From Marinomonas shanghaiensis (GTDB lineage: Bacteria; Pseudomonadota; Gammaproteobacteria; Pseudomonadales; Marinomonadaceae), in the NCBI RefSeq assembly GCF_003259175.1, contig NZ_QGOK01000023.1, positions 21,036 to 85,035 on the forward strand: a stretch of 64,000 bases of DNA, given 5' to 3'. The translations under genes were made by a program, and so were the position numbers. Every line of letters starts with the position of its first letter. The first letter of the stretch is position 1. Shown here one piece after another: positions 57,072 to 64,000 of the stretch. Under the pieces are notes generated by a model that did not search any database, was not told where the DNA came from, and worked only from the letters and a program-made list of their open reading frames with translations.

Positions 57072-58805
57072 TTACATACGCTCTAACGTCTCAATCCCCA
57101 ACAAAGACAAGCCAAGTTTCAAGGTTGAAGCTGTACTCAGCGCCAATTGTAAACGGCTGTGCTTCACCTCATCCTCGGCATTCAGAATAGGACACGCTTC
57201 GTAGAAAGTCATGAAGACACCCGCTAAATCGTACAAGTAAGCACATAAAACATGTGGTGTACCGTCGTTCGCGACTTGTTGAATGGCTTCTTCAAACTGA
57301 CACAATTTCACCGCTAAGGCACGTTCTTGTGGCTCGTCAACGGAAACATCCGCCGTCAAGCTCACCACATCAATCTCAGAGCGTTTCACAATACTCGCAA
57401 CGCGAGAATAGGCGTATAACAAGTAAGGTGCCGTATTGCCCTCAAAGCTCAGCATGGCATCCCAGTTGAAAACATAATCGCTGGTGCGGTTTTTTGATAA
57501 ATCCGCGTATTTAACCGAGGCAATACCGACCACTCGACCAATGTTTCGTAGCTCTTCTTCGTCCATTTCAGAATTCTTCGACGCCACCAATTGATAAGCA
57601 CGCTCTTGCGCTTCTTCCAACAAAGAAGACAATTTCGCCACACCACCAGAACGGGTTTTAAAGGGTTTGCCATCACTGCCCATTACCGTACCAAATGGCA
57701 TGTGTTCCAGTTGTGTTTCTGGTTTTACAAAGCCTGCTTTACGAGACAGGGTGAAAATTTGTTGAAAATGCAAAGACTGACGAGCATCGACAAAATACAA
57801 CACACGATTCGCATTTAAAGTATGCTGACGAAAACGCACGGCCGCTAAATCTGTTGTCGCATACAAGAAACCACCACCGGTTTTCTGCACGATAACAGGC
57901 GTGATCTCGCCTTCTTTATTGGCAAACTCCTCCATGAACACACATTGTGCGCCATTGGACTCTTGCAACAAACCTTGGTCTTTCAGCTCACTAACCACGT
58001 TAGCCAAATCATCGTTGTAAGCACTTTCTGGCATCACATGCTGACGCTCTAGAGACACACCCAACATTTTGTAGGTTTCCTCGCAGTGTGTCAGAGAGAT
58101 ATTGATAAACTCATCCCATAACGCTAAGCATTCTTCGTCGCCAGATTGCAAAGAAACAACCAATTCACGAGCGCGTGTTGCAAACGCTTCATCGTCATCA
58201 AAACAGGTTTTCGCGGCACGATAAAAAGTCTCAAGATCCGATAGCGCCATACTGATGGTCGCATTTTCAGAACGCAGACGTTCCATGTACGCCAGCAGCA
58301 TACCAAATTGTGTTCCCCAGTCGCCTACGTGGTTTTGACGGACCACATGATGACCAAAAAACTCCAACGTACGAACAACCGCATCACCAATTACAGTGGA
58401 ACGAAGATGACCCACGTGCATTTCTTTGGCAAGGTTTGGTGAAGAATAGTCCACCACAACGGTTTCAGCTGTTTCAACAGGATTTACATCAAGACGTTCA
58501 CTCGTGCGCAATTGTGCGAGCTCTTTGCTCAACCAAACATTCTTTAGGAAGATATTGATAAAACCCGGTCCAGCGATTTCCACTTTATCGGCCAGATCAG
58601 ACAGATCCAGCTTATCCAGTGTGGCTTGGGCAAAATCGCGAGGATTCATTTTTAAGGCTTTTGCCGCGCCCATAATACCGTTGGCCTGATAATCACCAAA
58701 TTGTACTTTCGCTGATTGACGAACCAAAGCGGGCGCCGTATCTAACCCACCAGCCGCCACCATAGCCGCTTGAATGCGTTGATTTAAAAGAGTTTGAATA
58801 TTCAC
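57072..58805 (-). CDS. argS: arginyl-tRNA synthetase
   Basis: This 577-residue class I synthetase charges tRNA-Arg. The N-terminal Add1 domain covers about residues 1-100. The HIGH motif appears as HVGHLRS in [16 protein letters not shown]. The KMSKS loop is degenerate (FKTRSGG), as usual for ArgRS. The C-terminal DALR anticodon-binding domain ends the protein. GGAG lies before the ATG. Confidence 0.95.
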   Translation of the reverse strand: MNIQTLLNQRIQAAMVAAGGLDTAPALVRQSAKVQFGDYQANGIMGAAKALKMNPRDFAQATLDKLDLSDLADKVEIAGPGFINIFLKNVWLSKELAQLRTSERLDVNPVETAETVVVDYSSPNLAKEMHVGHLRSTVIGDAVVRTLEFFGHHVVRQNHVGDWGTQFGMLLAYMERLRSENATISMALSDLETFYRAAKTCFDDDEAFATRARELVVSLQSGDEECLALWDEFINISLTHCEETYKMLGVSLERQHVMPESAYNDDLANVVSELKDQGLLQESNGAQCVFMEEFANKEGEITPVIVQKTGGGFLYATTDLAAVRFRQHTLNANRVLYFVDARQSLHFQQIFTLSRKAGFVKPETQLEHMPFGTVMGSDGKPFKTRSGGVAKLSSLLEEAQERAYQLVASKNSEMDEEELRNIGRVVGIASVKYADLSKNRTSDYVFNWDAMLSFEGNTAPYLLYAYSRVASIVKRSEIDVVSLTADVSVDEPQERALAVKLCQFEEAIQQVANDGTPHVLCAYLYDLAGVFMTFYEACPILNAEDEVKHSRLQLALSTASTLKLGLSLLGIETLERM

Positions 58806-58863
58806 AAGGAGACCTTTAAACAGTAAATATGCCGCTCATCATGGCGACATATAAGAATCACAC

Positions 58864-58893
58864 AGCCCTCTCACTGTCACCAATGAGAGGGCT
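58864..58893. terminator. hairpin after ilvA
   Basis: AGCCCTCTCA (58864-58873) and TGAGAGGGCT (58884-58893) form a perfect ten-pair stem between ilvA and argS. There is no T run on the minus strand, so it may stabilise or process the message rather than terminate. Confidence 0.5.
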
Positions 58894-58938
58894 GAATTCA
58901 AAAAATAATGGTACTAATGATAACCGATTTTCATGCTT

Positions 58939-60444
58939 TTAGCGAAAGAACAGCTTGCAAGCTTGGTTGTTATTTTCATCTTGATAAGGGTAGCCAAGTT
59001 CGTCTAAGAAATGCGTCACGTCCGTTTCTTCACCCACCGCCTGCAACCCGACTAAAACACGACCATAGGCATCGCCATGATTACGATAATGGAACATGGA
59101 AATATTCCATTGCCCACCAAGGGTATTTAAAAACTTCAGCAAAGCACCAGGACGCTCAGGGAATTCGAAGCTATACAACAACTCTCCCTTATCACTGCGC
59201 AAATGCCCACCTATCATATGACGCACATGCACCTTAGCAGTTTCATCATCGGTTAAATCCACGATTTCATAGTCTTTAAGATCAGCCAGTAACTCTTTAC
59301 GACTGTGAGGACTGCCACCCAAGGCCACCCCTACGAAGATCACCGCTTCTTTATCATCACCATATCGATAGTTAAATTCCGTGATATTACGACCCACCAA
59401 GGCTTGGCAGAAGTCTTTAAAACTGCCTGGGTGCTCCGGAATTTTTACCGCAATAATAGCTTCGCGTTTTTCGCCTAATTCTGCCCGTTCAGAAACATGG
59501 CGCAAGCGGTCAAAGTTCACGTTAGCGCCACTGTTGATGGCAATCAGCGTTTGACCTTTTGCGTCTTCACGTTCGATGTATTTCTTCAAGCCTGCCAAAG
59601 CACAGGCGCCAGCCGGTTCGGTAATAGCGCGCGTATCATCATAAATATCTTTGATCGCCGCACACATTTCATCCGTGGTCACTGTGATCACTTCGTCGAC
59701 CGTGCCTTTCGCAATCGCAAAGGTGTTATGGCCAATTTCTGCCACAGCGACCCCTTCGGCAAAAATCCCCACGGTTGCCAAACGCGTTGGTTTGCCTTTC
59801 TCCATAGCAATTTTCAAACACGCCGCATCTTCGGGTTCAACGCCGATTATCTTGATGTCTGGGCGCAAATATTTCACGTAAGCCGCAACCCCAGCGATTA
59901 AGCCACCGCCGCCAACCGGAATAAAAATCGCATCAATATTGCCTTCATGCTGATGAAGAATTTCCATGCCGATTGTACCTTGGCCCGCAATGGTGTCCAA
60001 ATCATCAAACGGATGCACATACACTTGACCGGTTTGTGCCATGATTTCACGTGATTTTGCCGAGGCTTCATCAAAGGCATCACCAAATAGCACGACTTCC
60101 GCCCCATGATTGCGCACCGCACTGACTTTTACTTCAGGCGTGGTCGCTGGCATAACAATGGTTGCCTGAATACCCAGTTTCTTAGCCGCCAAGGCCAAAC
60201 CTTGCGCATGATTACCCGCCGATGCCGCGATGACACCACGCGCGCGCTCTTCTGGGGTTAATTGACAAATTTTGTTGTATGCCCCACGAATTTTGAAAGA
60301 GAAAACTGGCTGCAAGTCTTCTCGCTTCAAAATAATCTCGTTGCCCAATCGGTTTGATAATTGATTGGCACGAGACAGTGGTGTTTCTACGGCAACGTCA
60401 TAAACGCGCGCCTGTAGAATCTTTTTGATCATGGTATGAGGCAT
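58939..60444 (-). CDS. ilvA: biosynthetic threonine ammonia-lyase
   Basis: This 501-residue PLP enzyme converts threonine to 2-oxobutyrate, the first step of isoleucine synthesis. KREDLQPVFSFKIRGAYNK holds the PLP lysine, SAGNHAQG the phosphate site and PVGGGGLIAG a glycine loop. Two ACT-like regulatory domains follow (about 320-500), giving isoleucine feedback; FEFPERPGALLKFLNTL is one. I start it at the ATG at 60444, with AGGAAA upstream, rather than 11 codons earlier. It is divergent from rpiA, the usual arrangement. Confidence 0.93.
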   Translation of the reverse strand: MPHTMIKKILQARVYDVAVETPLSRANQLSNRLGNEIILKREDLQPVFSFKIRGAYNKICQLTPEERARGVIAASAGNHAQGLALAAKKLGIQATIVMPATTPEVKVSAVRNHGAEVVLFGDAFDEASAKSREIMAQTGQVYVHPFDDLDTIAGQGTIGMEILHQHEGNIDAIFIPVGGGGLIAGVAAYVKYLRPDIKIIGVEPEDAACLKIAMEKGKPTRLATVGIFAEGVAVAEIGHNTFAIAKGTVDEVITVTTDEMCAAIKDIYDDTRAITEPAGACALAGLKKYIEREDAKGQTLIAINSGANVNFDRLRHVSERAELGEKREAIIAVKIPEHPGSFKDFCQALVGRNITEFNYRYGDDKEAVIFVGVALGGSPHSRKELLADLKDYEIVDLTDDETAKVHVRHMIGGHLRSDKGELLYSFEFPERPGALLKFLNTLGGQWNISMFHYRNHGDAYGRVLVGLQAVGEETDVTHFLDELGYPYQDENNNQACKLFFR

Positions 60445-60743
60445 AGTGTTTCCTAAACGAATATAAATCGACAACACGATGTTCTTAACGACATCTACGC
60501 TGACTGCTAGTCAAAAAAAACCGAGTAGGAAATATACTCTTTCACCTCTCTTGGCGCAAAGACAGATCGCCTCTAAATACATATTTAGAAGGCATAAAAT
60601 CGCTAATTTGCCCCATACGACGGGGTAACAATCACTCTTGGAAGCGCCTATAATATTGCCACCATCAGAGGATGGCTTAGCGTTTAAAATAAGCCAGACA
60701 ATACCACCCCCTAATAAAACTATAATAGAAGGTGAACACCACC
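60445..60743. other. ilvA-rpiA divergent promoter region
   Basis: This 299-base gap contains a TATAAT at 60721-60726 just upstream of the rpiA ribosome site AAGGTG, leaving a very short leader if used. No matching -35 box is clear and no gene is visible. Confidence 0.35.
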
Positions 60744-61415
60744 ATGACACAAGACGAATTAAAACAAGCGGTTGCCAAAGCGGCTGTAGATCACATTTTA
60801 CCCATGCTAGAAGCAGACACCATTGTTGGTGTGGGCACAGGCTCAACCGCCAACTTGTTTATTGACGAATTAGCCAAATACAAAAACCGCTTTGACGGCA
60901 CAGTTGCCAGTTCCGAAGCCACCGCAGAACGCCTAAAAAAACATGGCATTCCTGTCTATGATTTGAACAGTGTTGATAGCATTCGTGTATATGTCGATGG
61001 TGCGGATGAATCCGATGAACACCTACACCTCATCAAAGGCGGTGGTGCGGCATTAACGCGTGAGAAAATTGTCGTCGCCTGCAGTGATGAATTTATCTGT
61101 ATCGCCGACGAATCAAAGTTGGTTAAAGTACTTGGTGATTTCCCACTTCCCGTTGAAATTATTCCAATGGCGCGCGGCCACGTAGCACGTGAATTAGTCA
61201 AATTAGGTGGAGATCCGGTGTATCGTGAAGGTGTAGTGACGGATAACGGCAACCATATTTTGGATGTCTACAATTTAAAAATTCTTGACCCCATCGCACT
61301 AGAAAAAAGCATTGACGGGATTGTTGGTGTCGTGACGAATGGCTTGTTCGCAAAACGCTCTGCGGATATTTTATTGTTAGGTACCAAAGAGGGTATCAAA
61401 ACAATAAAAAAATAA
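60744..61415 (+). CDS. rpiA: ribose-5-phosphate isomerase A
   Basis: This 223-residue enzyme interconverts ribulose-5-phosphate and ribose-5-phosphate. [54 protein letters not shown] and the catalytic ALTREK lysine are intact. I start it at the ATG at 60744 (MTQDEL), with AAGGTG upstream, not at the GTG four codons earlier. Confidence 0.95.
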   Translation: MTQDELKQAVAKAAVDHILPMLEADTIVGVGTGSTANLFIDELAKYKNRFDGTVASSEATAERLKKHGIPVYDLNSVDSIRVYVDGADESDEHLHLIKGGGAALTREKIVVACSDEFICIADESKLVKVLGDFPLPVEIIPMARGHVARELVKLGGDPVYREGVVTDNGNHILDVYNLKILDPIALEKSIDGIVGVVTNGLFAKRSADILLLGTKEGIKTIKK

Positions 61416-61482
61416 CCTAAGTTTCCCTACAAGCCTCAAACACAGTCGAGGCTTGTAGGTATGTCAAACAGAGTGCCAACCA

Positions 61483-62451
61483 CTAAAACCAACGGCTTCT
61501 TCGCATCAATACAAACTGACCACCGCCTAACACCACGAGAGCCACACAGAACAGCCAAAACGCGGCATTGCTATCAGTACCAGGCATACCACCAATATTG
61601 ATACCGAATAAGCCTGTCAGAAACCCTAATGGCATAAAAATCCCTGACAAAATAGACAATACATACATACGAGCATTCATTTTCTCAGCTTGTAAATTGG
61701 CAAACTCTTCTTGCATCAATAGACAACGCTCACGTAATGACTCCAATCCTTCCACATAGCGAGTAATATCGTTCGCAGCTTCTTGCACACGTGCAATTTG
61801 CTCAACACTCATCCAAGATACCGCTTCTTGAGATAGCTTATTGATCGCTTCTTTCTGCGGCACTAAAAAGCGTCTCAAACGAATCGTTTCAAGACGGCGC
61901 TGAACAAGCGAATCACGTTGTCCAGCATCAATACCTTCACCAATGCTCTCTTCTAAATCCGCTAATTCATCTTCCAAATCAGTAATGACGGTTGCCATTC
62001 TATCCGTTAACGTTTCCGTTAATGTCGCAACAACGTCAGCCGTATTAGTCGGTCCTTCATTGTTATTAAGATCTTTCACGAGGCCTTGCACCGACAATAA
62101 CTTACGTCTTCGACTTGATACAATAAAGTGCGGGGTGACCCAAAGGCGTAAAGACACCATGTCGGATGGATTCGACTCTGGATTTAGATTAACGCCTCTA
62201 AGCGTCAGCAATAGACCTTTTCCCATTCTAACGGCACGAGGACGTGTTTCTTCGGCAAACAACGCTTCTACCGCCGTCTCTGGAATGCCCTCAACACTCG
62301 ACAACCATGTGTAACCCTCTTCCTCGTAACAGTCTAAATGCACCCATCGACAACCCTGTTCAGGCACGGTATGAGGCAAATCAGCCAGCGGCAGCGACAC
62401 CGCACCGCCTTCACCATTAAGTTCTAAATTGTGTACCACAAACGCAGACAT
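61483..62451 (-). CDS. ZntB/CorA-family divalent metal transporter
   Basis: The 322-residue protein has a long cytosolic N-terminal domain (about 1-255) with a coiled coil. Two C-terminal membrane helices follow, with the loop signature GINIGGMPG between them. CorA itself has GMN; the GIN form is usual in ZntB zinc transporters. It should form a pentameric zinc or other divalent channel. I start it at the ATG at 62451, with GAGGAA upstream. Confidence 0.85.
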   Translation of the reverse strand: MSAFVVHNLELNGEGGAVSLPLADLPHTVPEQGCRWVHLDCYEEEGYTWLSSVEGIPETAVEALFAEETRPRAVRMGKGLLLTLRGVNLNPESNPSDMVSLRLWVTPHFIVSSRRRKLLSVQGLVKDLNNNEGPTNTADVVATLTETLTDRMATVITDLEDELADLEESIGEGIDAGQRDSLVQRRLETIRLRRFLVPQKEAINKLSQEAVSWMSVEQIARVQEAANDITRYVEGLESLRERCLLMQEEFANLQAEKMNARMYVLSILSGIFMPLGFLTGLFGINIGGMPGTDSNAAFWLFCVALVVLGGGQFVLMRRSRWF

Positions 62452-62598
62452 ATCATTTCCTCTCAACATTTTTCGTAGATTATCGGAAAACGTTGGCTTT
62501 CCCTATTTATTTTGCCTTCCTATTCCTAGCTTGGCTGACACCCAATGCCTAGAGTGGCATAATTTAAGTCACTTCAAATAACAAGGAAATGCCATACC

Positions 62599-63558
62599 AT
62601 GCAAAACTTATCTGATGTTTTAGCATCCAACACGACACCAAAAACATTACAAGCTGTGTTAGCGGTAACAACCGACACCTGCATTGCGATTTCTGATGCG
62701 CTAAAACAAGGGTCACTTGCAGGTATTTTAGGCATGGCTGGCAATGAAAACGTTCAAGGTGAAGAACAAAAAAAACTGGATGTCATTTCAAACGACATGC
62801 TTAAAGACGCACTCATCGCTTGCCCTGCTGTGAGAGCCATTGCTTCGGAAGAAGAAGACTACATAGTACCAGCCAACACAGATGGTGAATACTTCATCGC
62901 CTTTGATCCATTGGACGGTTCGTCTAACATCGATATCAACGCCATGGTTGGCACTATCTTTTCAATCTACCGCCAAACTGGTGACCAACCTGCAACAGAA
63001 GCGGATTTCTTGATTCCTGGAAAAGAGCAAGTCGCGGCAGGTTACGTTCTGTATGGCCCATCAACCATGTTGGTTTTAACAACAGGCAATGGCGTTAATA
63101 TGTTCACCTACGATCCAACCAAACACGTCTTCACATTAACGCACGAGAACATCCAGGTGGCACAAGATACACAAGAATTTGCCATCAACATGTCAAATCA
63201 ACGTTTCTGGTCGGCGAACATGCAAAACTACGTGAACGACCTAGTCAAAGGTAAAGATGGCGTACGCGGTAAAAACTTCAACATGCGCTGGGTTGCCGCC
63301 ATGGTTGGTGATGTTCACCGTATCCTTTGTCGTGGAGGCATCTTCATTTACCCTTGGGACAACAAAGACCCATCCAAGGCCGGTAAACTGCGCCTAATGT
63401 ACGAAGCCAACCCAATGGCGATGTTATTGGAACAAGCTGGCGGCAAAGCTCATACGCACACTCAACGTATTCTGGATATCCAACCAGAAGCTATTCACCA
63501 ACGCGTCGCCGTCATTCTAGGCGCAGCAAACGAAGTGGATAAGTGCCTAAGTTATTAA
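62599..63558 (+). CDS. fbp: class I fructose-1,6-bisphosphatase
   Basis: This 319-residue Mg2+-dependent gluconeogenic phosphatase has the active site [11 protein letters not shown] (about residues 103-113), the [15 protein letters not shown] region near the N-terminus, and [22 protein letters not shown] at the substrate site. Gluconeogenesis is needed when growth uses 2-oxoglutarate-yielding sugars or amino acids. AAGGAA precedes the ATG. Confidence 0.95.
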   Translation: MQNLSDVLASNTTPKTLQAVLAVTTDTCIAISDALKQGSLAGILGMAGNENVQGEEQKKLDVISNDMLKDALIACPAVRAIASEEEDYIVPANTDGEYFIAFDPLDGSSNIDINAMVGTIFSIYRQTGDQPATEADFLIPGKEQVAAGYVLYGPSTMLVLTTGNGVNMFTYDPTKHVFTLTHENIQVAQDTQEFAINMSNQRFWSANMQNYVNDLVKGKDGVRGKNFNMRWVAAMVGDVHRILCRGGIFIYPWDNKDPSKAGKLRLMYEANPMAMLLEQAGGKAHTHTQRILDIQPEAIHQRVAVILGAANEVDKCLSY

Positions 63559-63613
63559 CAACCCAAGACATAATTTATTTTGCCTAAAGTGCATAACCTA
63601 ACCAGTTAATAAC

Positions 63614-63639
63614 AAAAAGGTCGCCAAGCGGCCTTTTTT
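63614..63639 (+). terminator. fbp terminator
   Basis: AAAAAGGTCGC pairs with GCGGCCTTTTT (one wobble) with a three-base loop, followed by T residues, 55 bases after the fbp stop. Confidence 0.85.
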
Positions 63640-63660
63640 ATGACCGCCATTTCCATAACA

Positions 63661-63956
63661 ATACATCACGTCTTAACGGGCTAAAGCCACGACCTAACGC
63701 TATCAGGGCTTTTTTTTGCCTCAAAGAAAGGCCTTTTGACGGCCTGAAGGCCGACCTACACGTGATTGGTTTTTGTAGGTCGTGGCTTTAGCCCGTCAGA
63801 GGGTTTGCAAAGGCTGAATGCTTTTTGACGGCCTAAACACGTGATTGGTTTTTGTAGGTCGCGGCTTTAGCGCTTCAGAGGGTTTGCAAAGGCTGAATGC
63901 TTTTTGACGGCCTAAAGGCCGACCTACACGTGATTGTTTTTTTGTAGCTATCAGGG
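63661..63956. repeat. REP/BIME-like repeat cluster with tandem units
   Basis: The motif TTGTAGGTCGTGGCTTTAG followed by CCCGTC (63774 onward) recurs in altered form at 63852 and in inverse at 63666-63697. A unit starting ACACGTGATTG begins at 63758, 63837 and 63926 (periods 79 and 89); the first two units share GAGGGTTTGCAAAGGC and CTTTTTGACGGCCT. Each TTTGACGGCC...GGCCGACCTAC part is itself partly palindromic. No gene is present from 63559 to the window end. Confidence 0.75.
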
Positions 63957-64000
63957 CCTTCTTAATAAAATCTTGACGACGACTTATTATCACATGCTTG

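Noticed and set aside
63758..63956. CRISPR-like array
   Set aside because: The repeats are long, few and palindromic, with no unique spacers of equal size and no cas genes nearby.
63796..63993. Open frame on the minus strand at the window end
   Set aside because: It is made of the repeat units and has no protein-like features.

Overview
The window is chromosomal DNA of a marine gammaproteobacterium of the Oceanospirillales type, most likely Marinomonas or a close relative. This rests on gene content and order (mrcA, a hof/pil-type secretin locus, aroK, aroB, damX, gltB, gltD; rpmE, priA, a SPOR protein, hslV, hslU, a DUF971 gene, ubiJ) and on moderate G+C. It is inference from the sequence alone. 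I saw no rRNA, tRNA, CRISPR array, phage or insertion sequence.

Region 1 (1-5.8 kb) is accessory. It holds the end of a LysR regulator, a Bcr/CflA drug exporter, an 8-oxoguanine-deaminase-like amidohydrolase, a divergent NMT1-family periplasmic binding protein, and a RhuM-family protein. Both divergent genes carry the same small hairpin leader. The sequences differ in the stem but share the internal loop, as expected of a purine (xanthine/urate) riboswitch of the NMT1 type.

Region 2 (6.0-16.3 kb) is an oxidative pentose catabolic unit. A GbpR-type LysR regulator faces a seven-gene minus-strand operon: chvE-gguA-gguB (sugar ABC importer), gguC, an SDR sugar dehydrogenase, an L-arabinonate-type IlvD/EDD dehydratase, and a 2-oxoglutarate semialdehyde dehydrogenase. 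Together these import L-arabinose (or a related sugar) and oxidise it towards 2-oxoglutarate. A palindromic REP/BIME-like repeat lies between the last two genes, and relatives of it fill the end of the window.

Region 3 (16.7-28.2 kb) starts with a CPA2 antiporter. A tight four-gene operon follows: SNF2 helicase, AlbA_2/GHKL ATPase, Type III modification methyltransferase and Type III restriction subunit. This looks like an anti-phage defence operon extending a Type III R-M system with two extra NTPases. Downstream are a strong inverted repeat, a HigA-like antitoxin gene interrupted by an in-frame stop, and a 57-codon DUF6435 gene.

Region 4 (28.3-64 kb) is mostly core. It includes glutamate synthase (gltB, gltD), shikimate genes with damX, a secretin locus that seems condensed to three genes, PBP1a, a LOG protein, malic enzyme, a secreted nuclease whose signal-peptide codons contain the rpmE terminator, L31, PriA, a SPOR protein, HslVU, DUF971 and UbiJ without ubiE or ubiB beside them. 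It continues with a soluble PAS chemoreceptor, an EamA exporter, asparaginase, ArgS, IlvA, RpiA, a ZntB/CorA transporter and fructose-1,6-bisphosphatase. Genes are packed closely and separated by clear hairpin terminators. The last 440 bases have no gene and consist of repeats.
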